From IMG/VR virus record IMGVR_UViG_3300048838_001106, positions 92,270-156,269 of that record: DNA of 64,000 nt. One strand, 5' to 3'. Below, in pieces: positions 14,561-23,771 of the stretch. A model generated the notes under the pieces. It saw only the letters and a program-made list of their open reading frames with translations. It made no database searches and was not told the origin of the DNA. A program made the position numbers and the translations under genes. The DNA comes from a virus. The first letter of the stretch is position 1; every line of letters begins with the position of its first letter.

Positions 14561-15892
14561 ATGGGTGATGACTACACAGTGAACACAGAGAACCTCCGCC
14601 TGGTAAAAATTGAAGCCGTCTACACGTCTTACGCTATTGCGCACCAGAATGACGTGCTGGAAGATGTGATTCCTGATGAATCCTTTTCTGAGCCGAGCTT
14701 TAGGTATGAAGAAGTTAATGCCATGGAACTGCCCATATCCGCAGATCAGGTTGTGTACAGTGACAGCGTGCGTTCCGATCTGAAGTACATCAGCGAACGA
14801 GCCGCAACGCAAGGCGTGCCGGAATTCTGCGATGATGTGAAGGAAGACATTGTATCTGCTCTCCGACTCGAGGCATTCTACATGCACAGCAAGAGATTTA
14901 ACCAAGAGCTACTGCTAGAGCAAGGAGGCACAGTGAATACACGACCGACACTGAAACGAGGAGATGCGGGCACGGCGGTGCAGGACCTGCAGACATACCT
15001 AAACCAGATTGCGCAACACACAGGTGCTCGCGTTGACGGCGCGCCTCTTCGAAAGGATGGTTCATTCGGACCGGCCACAGAGAAAGCGGTGCTGTCGTTT
15101 CAAACGGGCCAGGATCTATACGCGGACGGGGTTGTTGGGCCTGTCACATGGGGCAAAATGGATGAGGTCTGGAGCAGGCACATCAACCCGGTAGCTCAGC
15201 CGGCCAAGGACAAGCCTGAGCCGACTCAAACTGTCGTGCAGTGGCAGACCACGTATAAAGAGGGGTACAACAGGTTCACCCTTCGAACAGACGTGGCTCG
15301 AATCTTCCAAGACAAGATTCTAGACCCGATGAAGAGCGTTGGCGCACTCATGACCTCTTCAGGGTCAAAGAGGGCGCTCACTGCGAAGGTAGGGTCCAAC
15401 AGGAGTGCCACCAGCTTTCACTATCTCCTGACGGCATTTGATCTTTATGTCTACTCGGCGATGGTCGACCCGCACACTGACCCATTTGTGGTTACCGTTG
15501 ACCCAAATAATCCACGGTATTGGGTAGTATGGGCACGCGTGGGAGCCACGGGATCTGGCAGACACAGGACCCTGGACGCGGTGACGTACGAGAAGTCCGG
15601 CGACGCAGATTACCCGCAAAAGATTGTGAAGACAGCAGGGTACTTCCTGAACTTCACAGAACTTTGCGCAGAAGCAGGGTTTAAGCCGATTCCGTGGCGA
15701 CCTGCATTTATGGACCCAAAAACCAAGTCGAATGGTGCTGCAGAGTGGTGGCACTTCCAATACGAGGCCGATTTGGTTCGGGGGGTTACCACATACGGGT
15801 CGCAGTTGTTGCGTGTATACACACAGAAACAGCTGAAGGACACCCCGCCGTGGAAATACCGAGACCTGAAATTTGGCACGCAGTGGAGATGA
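14561..15892 (+). CDS. M15-type endolysin with a peptidoglycan-binding domain
   Basis: This 443-residue protein has three parts. Residues 1-125 form an unusual acidic helical domain with no family recognised. Residues about 128-205 form a peptidoglycan-binding domain (TLKRGDAGTAVQDLQTYL, DGSFGPATEKAVLSFQ). From about residue 225 there is an M15-type zinc peptidase with HYLLTAFD (H287-x6-D294) and EWWH (E395, H398), the metal and catalytic residues of L-Ala-D-Glu or D-Ala-D-Ala peptidases. It should cut stem peptides at lysis. GAGGAG inside the helicase stop region is the ribosome site. The N-terminal extension is longer than usual and could mediate export or regulation. Confidence 0.85.
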   Translation: MGDDYTVNTENLRLVKIEAVYTSYAIAHQNDVLEDVIPDESFSEPSFRYEEVNAMELPISADQVVYSDSVRSDLKYISERAATQGVPEFCDDVKEDIVSALRLEAFYMHSKRFNQELLLEQGGTVNTRPTLKRGDAGTAVQDLQTYLNQIAQHTGARVDGAPLRKDGSFGPATEKAVLSFQTGQDLYADGVVGPVTWGKMDEVWSRHINPVAQPAKDKPEPTQTVVQWQTTYKEGYNRFTLRTDVARIFQDKILDPMKSVGALMTSSGSKRALTAKVGSNRSATSFHYLLTAFDLYVYSAMVDPHTDPFVVTVDPNNPRYWVVWARVGATGSGRHRTLDAVTYEKSGDADYPQKIVKTAGYFLNFTELCAEAGFKPIPWRPAFMDPKTKSNGAAEWWHFQYEADLVRGVTTYGSQLLRVYTQKQLKDTPPWKYRDLKFGTQWR

Positions 15893-15977
15893 TATTTGTG
15901 CGCACCGTGCGCATTTTTCTTATTTGAATGTGCCTGTAGTTGTGGCATGGTCAATCACCTAATTAGCGGAGGTGATT

Positions 15978-16277
15978 GTGGCTACGGACATAACAGAACA
16001 ACAAAACAATACGGGAGGAGACAAAGAAGAGGAGTGCACGGTCCTTTCAAAAGAGGAACTCCTTGCGCACATGGAAGCCGCGGAGAACGCACCGGAAATG
16101 AAAGTGCTGAAGGAAATCACCAAGGAGTACCTGGAGAGACGAGAGAAGGAAGCCAGGATTGATCGTATCATGACGTTGTATGCCAACGGCATGCCAATGA
16201 CAGTTGATGACTGGAACACAGTAAGGGCCTCAGTCGGCTTGTCTGCGTTACCACCACTTGAAGCGTCCAAGACGTAA
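15978..16277 (+). CDS. small helical hypothetical protein
   Basis: This 99-residue charged helical protein (KVLKEITKEYLERREKEARI) is not recognised. The frame is also open from a GTG at 15972. The GTG at 15978 is preferred because GGAGG lies five bases upstream. It is followed closely by the 16291 gene, so the two are probably co-expressed. A coiled coil is likely. It lies between the endolysin and the convergent spanin-like gene. Confidence 0.6.
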   Translation: MATDITEQQNNTGGDKEEECTVLSKEELLAHMEAAENAPEMKVLKEITKEYLERREKEARIDRIMTLYANGMPMTVDDWNTVRASVGLSALPPLEASKT

Positions 16278-16290
16278 AAAGGAGAAGACA

Positions 16291-16683
16291 ATGAGTGAAG
16301 AAACAACGGAAACAACGGAAACAACACCCAACGATGGCGCATCTGAAGCAGTTGCTGAGACGTCTGAGACAAAAACACGAGCGAAGCGAGGAGCTAACAC
16401 AGAGCTCAAGTTTGCCGTGACTGTGAGCGCCAATGGCACGGACTACATCATGGTTCCTCCTCAGGCTGACCACGAATCGATGACCGAAGTGCGTGCGGCA
16501 CTAAAGGAATACGCTGAGTCGAACGGTAACGCGGCTCAGGAGTTTTACAACAGTATTGTGGATTTGTTGCCGCACGAAAACAGTGAAGAGATGTCTCTTC
16601 ACTTCGCCGTGGTACGGTATTTGGGGCGGTACGTGGTCAAGACAGAAACTATTCGAACAACTACACTCGCCGAAGTCAAATGA
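16291..16683 (+). CDS. hypothetical protein with a disordered N-terminus
   Basis: This 130-residue protein has a Thr/Glu-rich start (MSEETTETTETTPNDGASEA), probably disordered, then a compact domain (residues 40-130) with strands and helices (ELKFAVTVSANGTDYIMVPP, VVRYLGRYVVKTETIRTTT). AGGAGAAGACA precedes the ATG. Its stop overlaps the convergent - strand gene by eight bases. No family is recognised. Convergent ends here may be a transcription boundary. Confidence 0.6.
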   Translation: MSEETTETTETTPNDGASEAVAETSETKTRAKRGANTELKFAVTVSANGTDYIMVPPQADHESMTEVRAALKEYAESNGNAAQEFYNSIVDLLPHENSEEMSLHFAVVRYLGRYVVKTETIRTTTLAEVK

Positions 16684-17188
16684 CCTGACTGTTCTCGGCC
16701 AACGAGTGCACAGTGTCTTTCATTTCGTTTAGCGTGTCCTTGTACAGGTCACGCTCTTTTTTTACCTCTTGCAGCTCTGCGGTCAAGATCTTGTTGTGCT
16801 CTTGCAGCATTTCAATCTCTAACTGCAGGCTAGCATTGTGAGTTGTCAGTCTCTCTATTTCACGATCTTGAAACGCGTCGTGACCGGCGAGTCTTGAGTT
16901 CTCCACTTGAAGACTTGCTATGGATGCGTGCATGCGAGCCATGGTCTCTTCTAATGAGGACACGCGCGCCGCAAAAAGAGATGACATGGCTATGCGCTCG
17001 CTACTCTCTGTCTGCACGGTCAAAAGAGTCGAAGAGTGCGTGTTGGCATCTCTTGTCTTCTTCCAGTCAGACACACGCTGAAACACCACAACCAACAAGG
17101 CCGTAACGCCGGAGACTATACTGGAGAGTACGACGGGGTTGTTAGTAAGTTCATCCATTGGCGCATAACTCTTTACTGCAGTGTACAT
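16676..17188 (-). CDS. membrane-anchored coiled-coil protein, possible inner-membrane spanin
   Basis: This 170-residue protein has one membrane segment near the N-terminus (VVLSSIVSGVTALLVVVF, about residues 18-35) followed by a long coiled coil to the C-terminus (heptads through LEETMARMHASIASLQVE and LQLEIEMLQEHNKILTAEL). This is the layout of inner-membrane spanins (Rz-like), which join the outer membrane at lysis. The frame opens at 17221, but the ATG at 17188 follows AAGGAG. It lies beside a holin-like gene. No outer-membrane spanin lipoprotein was recognised nearby, so the role is inferred. Confidence 0.6.
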   Translation of the reverse strand: MYTAVKSYAPMDELTNNPVVLSSIVSGVTALLVVVFQRVSDWKKTRDANTHSSTLLTVQTESSERIAMSSLFAARVSSLEETMARMHASIASLQVENSRLAGHDAFQDREIERLTTHNASLQLEIEMLQEHNKILTAELQEVKKERDLYKDTLNEMKDTVHSLAENSQVI

Positions 17189-17198
17189 TTTGGGCTCC

Positions 17199-17558
17199 TT
17201 AGAGTTCCAGTGTGTCGTCACCAGAGGTGTCTGGGGAGCGTACGCGTTTAACGTTTGTCTCCCACACCGCGTAGATGTTCGTACTGAGAGACCCCATCAG
17301 TATACCCGCCATGATACGTATCCCAAGGTCGAACTCAACGGGTGTAATGCTCGGTCCGATAAGCGGTGATGTACACGCGCCCAAAAACGGAGGTAGCAAA
17401 GGCAGAGACCGGTAGTACCACGAAGCCTTGTCCACAGCGGTATTTTTTAGCGCGGACTTGATAGCGGTCATAACGCCGTTTATGGCCCCAGCTATGATTC
17501 CAAATGCCACGATTGCGGGTATCCAGGCATCCAGACTTGTAATGGTTTCAGCCGGCAT
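17199..17558 (-). CDS. holin-like small membrane protein
   Basis: This 119-residue protein has two to three hydrophobic segments: AWIPAIVAFGIIAGAINGVM (about 11-30), SLPLLPPFLGACTSPLIG and IRIMAGILMGSLSTNIYAVW. It ends in a charged tail (RVRSPDTSGDDTLEL). Size, topology and a place next to the spanin-like gene fit a holin, which forms holes that release the endolysin at the set time. AAGGTGAT is the ribosome site. No sequence family is certain, and other small membrane proteins would fit. Confidence 0.55.
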   Translation of the reverse strand: MPAETITSLDAWIPAIVAFGIIAGAINGVMTAIKSALKNTAVDKASWYYRSLPLLPPFLGACTSPLIGPSITPVEFDLGIRIMAGILMGSLSTNIYAVWETNVKRVRSPDTSGDDTLEL

Positions 17559-17731
17559 AAATCACCTTTGCATGTGCTGTCATTGTATCTCAAAACACAT
17601 ACTTATCAACGCTTGAAATCACTAAGGTTAGAATGCGCCGCTATACGCGCACAAAATTATTAAAGCACTGCTACTCAACACGCACGCGAGCAATATGGGT
17701 AGCTCTAGCTTCGCTGCGTATTCTCAAATTG

Positions 17732-20641
17732 TCACATCAAAGCCAGGGGCGCGTAGCTCAAGTAATCCAGATATGAAATAATGCCAGACGCAGCAGTAGT
17801 GCGCCAAACGCTATGCGATATGTTGTAGGCAGTGCCGGTAGGGGAGTTGTGAGTTATCGTTGCGGAGCCGATCAGTGCCCGAGTGCCAGCGTTCCACACA
17901 GTCAACGTCGCTGTGCTTCCAGCCCACGATATGTTGATTGTGTACATTGTACCAACTGATATGGCTATTGACGATGAAACCACGCGAGTTCCAGAGGATG
18001 CACTCACAAGGTAGACAGTGCCAGAGGACCCGTATTCAGCCCAAATTCCGTTCAACGGCAATCCAGCGGCGGTGGTTAGGAAAATACCAGTACAGCACAC
18101 GACAGACGTGGCCGACGGCCAGCGCAGAGTTGCATTTACTTCGCCAGAGTCCATGACGGCAGCTCGGCCGGCCGTTTTGATCTGCCCGCCAGAGTTAGCA
18201 GATGCAACGGCCGCTATTGCAATCACGCCCGCCGTACCAGTGAAGGCGCTGGTTTGAATGGCCTGTGTGCCAGCGGCGAAAGTGTTGAACCACCAACCAG
18301 TGTGAGCCGTGGCCTCGGTAGTGGGTAGCAGGCCAAAGAAGTCGTTGGAGATTTCGCGGTGCCTTAGAACGAGTTTGCTGGACTCAGTGACGACCTTGAT
18401 CCCCTGGCTGCCAGTGATGATGTTTTCAAGGGTTCCAATTCCAGGGATAGTACCATCCACGCTTGATACAAACGCAGAACTGTACACAGCACGAAGAAGA
18501 GAGAATACAGTGTCTCCAGCATTGAACAAGGTATTGTAATCCGTCCAGTCTGCGGCTGCTCGGGAGAAGAATATCTCGGAACCCACCTTGTATTGATCCT
18601 GGAATGTCAGATCCGTGCCCGCGTCCAATTCAAGAACTCCAGCAGGAACAACCCTTAACTTGACCGTGGTCCCTGTAGTGGTAATTGCCTTGTCGCCAGC
18701 TCCAGTGAAATTGATCTGCCCAGCAACAACACCAATGTCTATCGGGAAGTCGTTGCTGTCGACAGACATCCCCTGCATAAACTCGGCGGAGTTCGTGTTA
18801 TTAACGATGAAAGTGTCGACGTTCGCAGAGAACGACCCAAGTCCGGTAGCTCCAGCCAACAACGACACGCGGGCGATCCCTGCACTGTTTCTGAAAACCC
18901 ACCCTGTGTTGTGGGCCATGTTGATAGATGTAGTGGCGCTAGATGTTACGGGAGTCGCGCCCTGATTGTCCACAGCGTTATCAAGCGTCACAATAGACGC
19001 AACGTAGCCAGGGGTAAGCCCCACCGAAAAGGTCTCTCCACCCCCACCACCAGCCGCTTCGGTAAGAGTGATTCCGGTTCCGGCAATCAGCTTTCCATTT
19101 AGGTAGCCCGCAGATGAATCGTCAGATGACACTTTTACAACCTGGTCTGTATTAACAACGGTGGTTGCTACGGTGAGAGTTTCATTGCCGCCTGGAGACC
19201 CCTCAGTCAGTGTGATGCCCGATCCAGCTACCAGCTTTCCAAGAAGATAACCCGAGGTAGTATCGTCTGAAGTCACTTTCACAACCTGGTCTGTGTTGGT
19301 AACAGTCGAAGCAATGGAAAGCCGCTCCACGTTCCCACCACCAGGTACGACTTCCTTTGTTACTGTGATTCCTGCCCCCGCTATCACCTTGCTTTCCAGG
19401 TACTGAGCCGTGTCATCCGCCGCCGATGTCCTGACAAGCTGGTCTGTGTTCACGACAGTACATGCCACAGTTAATTTCTCATTCAGGCCATCATCTGTTT
19501 CAGTGACCGATATACCTGTTCCCGCTACGACCTTTGAAAAAAGATAACCCGGAGTCGTGTCATTTGAAGTGACTTTCGCCAGTTCATCTGTCCCCACACC
19601 TAGCGCTGCAATGATAAGTGTTTCATCTAGGCCATCATCGTTTTCTGTCAATGATACTCCAGCCCCCGCAACCAGTTTTCCAAGCAGATAACCCGAGGTC
19701 GTATCATTTGAAGTCACTTTCACAACCTGGTCCGTGTTCGTAACGGTGGTTGCTACGGTGAGAGTTTCATTGCCGCCAGGAGATCCCTCGGTGAGCGTAA
19801 TACCAGATCCCGCAACCAGCTTGCCCAGTAGGTATCCTGACGTAGTGTCATCTGATGTCACCTTAACCACTTGATCTGTGTTCACAATAGTTGAGGCAAT
19901 AGTGAGCTTTTCGTTTAGTCCGTCATCGGTCTCTGTAACAGTGATGCCCGTACCAGCAACGACCTTGGAAAGAAGATACCCAGGTGTGGTGTCGTTCGAC
20001 GTAACTTTTGTAAGCTCATCCGTACCGATACCGAGAGCTGCAATGGTAAGTGTCTCCGCTGCCCCATCGTTATTCTCGGTCAAGGACACACCTGCGCCAG
20101 CTACCAGTTTTCCAAGCAGGTAGCCAGACGTTGTATCGTTTGAAGTTACCTTAACATTCTGGTCTGTATTAACAACGGTGGTTGCCACGGTGAGAGTTTC
20201 ATTGCCGCCTGGAGACCCCTCGGTGAGCGTAATACCAGATCCGGCAACCAGCTTTCCAAGAAGATAACCCGAGGTCGTATCGTCTGACGTGACCTTAACC
20301 ACTTGATCTGTGTTCGTCACGGTGCATGTGATAGTCAGGTCTTCATCAGCTCCTTCATTCACCGTTGAAATGGAGATTCCAGTTCCGGCTGCGATCTTAC
20401 CTTCCAGATATCCAGGTGTCGTATCATTCAGAGACACCTTTACCAGCTCGTCAGAATCCGCTGGTGCCACGTAAACGTCGTACCAGTTACCTGTGCCGAT
20501 AATTTTCTCAAGCTGGCTTCTGATGGCGTTTAAGTCATCCTCAAGCGAAGCCGCTGCTGACTCAAGCGTCACGCCAGATGCGAGAGTGTCATCATAGGTA
20601 GTGGACTTGTTGATCTGTGTGCTCTGTTTGATTTTCTTCAT
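17732..20641 (-). CDS. tail fibre with 47-residue repeats
   Basis: This 969-residue protein has a helical start (about 1-50), then about eleven imperfect repeats of 47-48 residues (about 55-530). Each repeat carries a core like DTTSGYLLGKLVAGSGITLT, followed by a strand-rich segment and TDQ. A beta-rich region follows, and the C-terminal domain (about 760-969) resembles laminin-G-like jelly rolls. Repeats of this kind form trimeric shafts in phage fibres. The ATG overlaps the upstream stop (TAATG). The tip is probably the receptor-binding end. Repeat number could change by recombination, and the DNA repeats are close to identical in places. Confidence 0.82.
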   Translation of the reverse strand: MKKIKQSTQINKSTTYDDTLASGVTLESAAASLEDDLNAIRSQLEKIIGTGNWYDVYVAPADSDELVKVSLNDTTPGYLEGKIAAGTGISISTVNEGADEDLTITCTVTNTDQVVKVTSDDTTSGYLLGKLVAGSGITLTEGSPGGNETLTVATTVVNTDQNVKVTSNDTTSGYLLGKLVAGAGVSLTENNDGAAETLTIAALGIGTDELTKVTSNDTTPGYLLSKVVAGTGITVTETDDGLNEKLTIASTIVNTDQVVKVTSDDTTSGYLLGKLVAGSGITLTEGSPGGNETLTVATTVTNTDQVVKVTSNDTTSGYLLGKLVAGAGVSLTENDDGLDETLIIAALGVGTDELAKVTSNDTTPGYLFSKVVAGTGISVTETDDGLNEKLTVACTVVNTDQLVRTSAADDTAQYLESKVIAGAGITVTKEVVPGGGNVERLSIASTVTNTDQVVKVTSDDTTSGYLLGKLVAGSGITLTEGSPGGNETLTVATTVVNTDQVVKVSSDDSSAGYLNGKLIAGTGITLTEAAGGGGGETFSVGLTPGYVASIVTLDNAVDNQGATPVTSSATTSINMAHNTGWVFRNSAGIARVSLLAGATGLGSFSANVDTFIVNNTNSAEFMQGMSVDSNDFPIDIGVVAGQINFTGAGDKAITTTGTTVKLRVVPAGVLELDAGTDLTFQDQYKVGSEIFFSRAAADWTDYNTLFNAGDTVFSLLRAVYSSAFVSSVDGTIPGIGTLENIITGSQGIKVVTESSKLVLRHREISNDFFGLLPTTEATAHTGWWFNTFAAGTQAIQTSAFTGTAGVIAIAAVASANSGGQIKTAGRAAVMDSGEVNATLRWPSATSVVCCTGIFLTTAAGLPLNGIWAEYGSSGTVYLVSASSGTRVVSSSIAISVGTMYTINISWAGSTATLTVWNAGTRALIGSATITHNSPTGTAYNISHSVWRTTAASGIISYLDYLSYAPLALM

Positions 20642-22278
20642 TAAAAAAGGTCCGGGTAAGTACGTCTAATCCAAGTGCGCATTTCAGCCTCTTCCTCGTC
20701 AGTGATGGTTGCGGGAACAGCCCACATTCCATAGAAAAACCCATTCGGAGGAACACCGAAGCCGAGATATTTTCGACCGATGCCAAAAGTGCTTGTGCCT
20801 GTTGGGAAACCTGTATTCGCTCGCAATACACGGCGCTTGGGCGTAAGTGTCCCCCAGAATGTAACCCCGTCAGCATCTGTGGACAAAGTAAGTAGTGATG
20901 CCTCTGCACTTGCATCCTGTGTATCAACAAGGGACAAATAAGATCCAGCATACGTCTGGAAGTGCGAACCCTGATGACCAAATAAACCAACGCCCGTTCC
21001 AGCTAGGTTGTCGTGACCCCAGATACGCACATCGGCGCTGAGCGTAATGAATCGAATCAAAACAAACAGTGTAAAGTGGCCACCCGCAAGGGTTGAGAGT
21101 CCTGCTCTGACATATTCATCGTTTGACCCGTCAAGCTGAATGGCGGGATAGCCTATGCCAGCTGCATTTGCACGATAAATTCCTCGCGCCGTACCTGTCG
21201 AAGAGAGTGTCATGCCGTTGACTGGCTCTGGAATAACATCGACAGGATCGCCATCTGCGACTGTTGTGACATAACTTGATTGCCAGTCGTTGACCACAAA
21301 TGCTGGCATAGGCCCTGGGTCAAGAGTTTCGAGCTTTGATAGAAGATCGTCAACAATGGCAGTCCGTTCTGGCGTCGTCAAAAGCTTATCAATTTTGATA
21401 AGGTCAGAGACCCAGCCATTCATAGAACTAAGACTATTGTATGACCCGATACTAAGAGAGGCGACCGACGATGTTGTACCTGTTTTCGGCGTTGTGCCAA
21501 CATCTACGCCGTTGAGTGAAACTATAAGATCAGTTCCAGTGTAACGCGCGTGCAAAACCTGTGGAGCAATGCTCATGCGAGAGGAAGCTCTTGCATAGAC
21601 GCCATCAAAACCAAATGCAACACCATGAGGCGACGCACTTTCGGCTGCAACTAAAAGCCACCCAGCGCTACCGTTCCAGATCCCTGAGACTACGGCGTTC
21701 ATTTGAGTATCTGTACGAATCTTGACAAGCGCAAAAATTTCAAAAGGGCCAATGATATCTGCTGCAACGGAGGACGGAGCTGTAAAAGTTACATTCCTAA
21801 ATCTCACAGCTTCGCGTCCCCTTATATCAGAAAGAAGCAACGAAGCGGATGGAGACCGCTCAGCCACTAAATTGTTTTCTGTGTTCGAGCGCCAAGATGT
21901 TAGTTGGTCGCCTGAAACTATTTCAGAAAAACGAGTTCCTGTTTTATTACCTGGGCGGAACCAGAACGCAACGTCATCAAGGTGATCCATGACAGGAGAA
22001 AGCTCAATTTCATTACCACCGTCTGAGTCGCGGAAAACGGTGCCATCCCAATACGCCAAAGCAATACCAACTACTTCATAATATCCAGGAGTAAGAGAAA
22101 CCTGACTTGCTTCAATCAAAGAAGTAACTGTAGCAAACGCAATGACACCGCCACCTCCACCCGTTACCGGAGTCCGTCCTACTGCAACCCATTTCACGCC
22201 ATCCCATCGGTACTTGTAGGCGTATTCGTGGACAAACTCTTCATCTAAGACTGGTGCGTTTGGAAAGTTAATTGGCAT
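20641..22278 (-). CDS. tail fibre or adhesin with LamG-like domains
   Basis: This 545-residue protein begins MPINFPNAPVLDEEFVHEYA with a YRWDGVKWVAVG segment. A second short gene at 23459-23770 shares this domain, so the N-terminus is a repeated attachment or collar module. The rest has two Trp-rich jelly-roll-like regions (NGSAGWLLVAAESAS, and a second with SYVTTVADGDPVD) typical of sugar-binding adhesins. GCCGACCTGATATG at its start is an almost exact copy of the sequence at 23770. The gene lies within the fibre cassette and probably binds a host surface polysaccharide. Confidence 0.78.
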   Translation of the reverse strand: MPINFPNAPVLDEEFVHEYAYKYRWDGVKWVAVGRTPVTGGGGGVIAFATVTSLIEASQVSLTPGYYEVVGIALAYWDGTVFRDSDGGNEIELSPVMDHLDDVAFWFRPGNKTGTRFSEIVSGDQLTSWRSNTENNLVAERSPSASLLLSDIRGREAVRFRNVTFTAPSSVAADIIGPFEIFALVKIRTDTQMNAVVSGIWNGSAGWLLVAAESASPHGVAFGFDGVYARASSRMSIAPQVLHARYTGTDLIVSLNGVDVGTTPKTGTTSSVASLSIGSYNSLSSMNGWVSDLIKIDKLLTTPERTAIVDDLLSKLETLDPGPMPAFVVNDWQSSYVTTVADGDPVDVIPEPVNGMTLSSTGTARGIYRANAAGIGYPAIQLDGSNDEYVRAGLSTLAGGHFTLFVLIRFITLSADVRIWGHDNLAGTGVGLFGHQGSHFQTYAGSYLSLVDTQDASAEASLLTLSTDADGVTFWGTLTPKRRVLRANTGFPTGTSTFGIGRKYLGFGVPPNGFFYGMWAVPATITDEEEAEMRTWIRRTYPDLF

Positions 22279-22300
22279 ATCAGGTCGGCGCTCCGGCTGG

Positions 22301-23449
22301 CTAAGTTCGTGGCAGTGGATAACTCAAAAACGGAAACGGTACGTCTGCTGGAAACAGAAAACCAATATACCTTGTCCACTTAACGTATTTCTTTTCAGGC
22401 ACCGGCCCGTCAAAAAAACGCATGTAATGTTGGCGTCGTGGCCTAGAATCACCTGACCCCATCTCTAAGCAAAGTCCCGGTTTGAGCCAACCCTTAGCGT
22501 ATCCGGGCGACGCGACTGCGATTTTTCTTGATAGCGTCTTATTGTCACCATCCCGCGGAGACGTTCCGTGCTCCGGCACTGCGTTAAGCTCGTCGTTGAA
22601 CGTGTAATTTTTAATCAGACCGAGCGCAAACGCCTTGTCGATGACACCTGACGCGTTGCGTCCGTGGATAACCACATTAACTTCAGCATTCGTTCCACCA
22701 AAAGTTTGTCGCTCAATCCACAGCACGCCCTCGGGATAGGTATCACCGACGTTTACAGGGTCGATCTGGTGAATATCCCCGCACATATACAGGAACCTGG
22801 CCTCGGGCACGTCGCTGCCGCCGAACCAGAACATTGCAGTGTTTTCCTCTGAATCGAGGACAAGCATCAAATCCAAACCTTCCGTGTTCTGGCCCAAAAA
22901 AGCGCCTTCAAAATCAGCACAGCCGTTCAGAAATCCAACCTGATTCGAGTATGGGTTGATTCCGCCCGATGTCACCATATCAGAAAAGTCGCCACCACCG
23001 AGCGCACCTGTCGAATCCCAACCACCTGCAAACGTTTTTGTGGTTGCCTCCATGTTTGGGAAAATTACAGGAACCCAGTTTTGAGTCCTGAACCCGTCTG
23101 AGCTGTCTATCGTGTACGTTGTGTTTGGAAGCAGGTAGTCGCCAGCACCCGGATAGGCTGAAGAGCTGCCATATCCACCAATGAGTAGCACAAATTCAAA
23201 ACCTTCTGGCGATGCGCCGATCATTCTCCTTACACGAATGGCGAATGTTCGGTTGCCACCACCGCCAGTGAATGTGGCAATATCTGACACTTGCCAGTCA
23301 GCTCCAACGCGCGCGCGAAGCCTGTTGCGAAAGTCGGCAATCATAGGCCGCATTCGATTTTCTGGCGTTGTTGGATAACTGACGCCGTCCCCGTAATTCC
23401 GAATCAAGTAAGCGCCGTCCACTACTAAATCTGCGTACGCAATACCCAT
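22301..23449 (-). CDS. putative fibre or receptor-binding protein
   Basis: This 382-residue protein begins MGIAYADLVVDGAYLIRNYG. It is strand-rich with many Gly and aromatic residues (FVLLIGGYGSSSAYPGAG, MFWFGGSDVPEARFLYM). No enzyme motif is seen, and no family is recognised. It sits between the two MPINFP genes in the fibre cassette, so a distal receptor-binding part is likely. GAGGTGCTAAT is the ribosome site. Fibre ends often recombine between phages, so relatives may be found in unrelated phages. Confidence 0.68.
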   Translation of the reverse strand: MGIAYADLVVDGAYLIRNYGDGVSYPTTPENRMRPMIADFRNRLRARVGADWQVSDIATFTGGGGNRTFAIRVRRMIGASPEGFEFVLLIGGYGSSSAYPGAGDYLLPNTTYTIDSSDGFRTQNWVPVIFPNMEATTKTFAGGWDSTGALGGGDFSDMVTSGGINPYSNQVGFLNGCADFEGAFLGQNTEGLDLMLVLDSEENTAMFWFGGSDVPEARFLYMCGDIHQIDPVNVGDTYPEGVLWIERQTFGGTNAEVNVVIHGRNASGVIDKAFALGLIKNYTFNDELNAVPEHGTSPRDGDNKTLSRKIAVASPGYAKGWLKPGLCLEMGSGDSRPRRQHYMRFFDGPVPEKKYVKWTRYIGFLFPADVPFPFLSYPLPRT

Positions 23450-23458
23450 ATTAGCACC

Positions 23459-23770
23459 TCAAATATCCTCTACCGTTGGATAGTAGGTTAGTATCTGTTG
23501 ATGTGTTGCGGTTGCTTTGGTTGGGTATTGGAACGATACGCCGTCCCAATATACCATGATCCACTCGCCAACAACCTCGTAATAGCCCGGCGCAAGATCA
23601 ACTTCTGAGGCGGAGATCAGTGCGCTGACCGACGTATATTTAATTGGCACACCTATAGGCTGACCAGGCTGACCCGCACCAACCCACTTCACTCCATCCC
23701 AAAAATAGCGTCTGCCATTCAGGGTATAGGGTGTGCCAATTTCTGGCGATGTTGGAAAATTGATTGGCAT
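23459..23770 (-). CDS. short fibre N-terminal module (MPINFP-type)
   Basis: This 103-residue protein begins MPINFPTSPEIGTPYTLNG. It shares the FWDGVKWVGAG and LAPGYYEVVGEW elements with the N-terminal part of the 20641-22278 fibre, but stops where that fibre continues. It may be a stand-alone attachment unit or the stump of a fibre that lost its tip. The frame opens at 23881, but the ATG at 23770 sits in the duplicated boundary sequence. The 22301-23449 gene that follows may act as its tip. Confidence 0.65.
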   Translation of the reverse strand: MPINFPTSPEIGTPYTLNGRRYFWDGVKWVGAGQPGQPIGVPIKYTSVSALISASEVDLAPGYYEVVGEWIMVYWDGVSFQYPTKATATHQQILTYYPTVEDI

Positions 23771-23771
23771 A

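Noticed and set aside
19040-20480. Regular repeats of about 141 bases as a non-coding repeat element
   Set aside because: They lie in one open frame and encode 47-residue fibre repeats.
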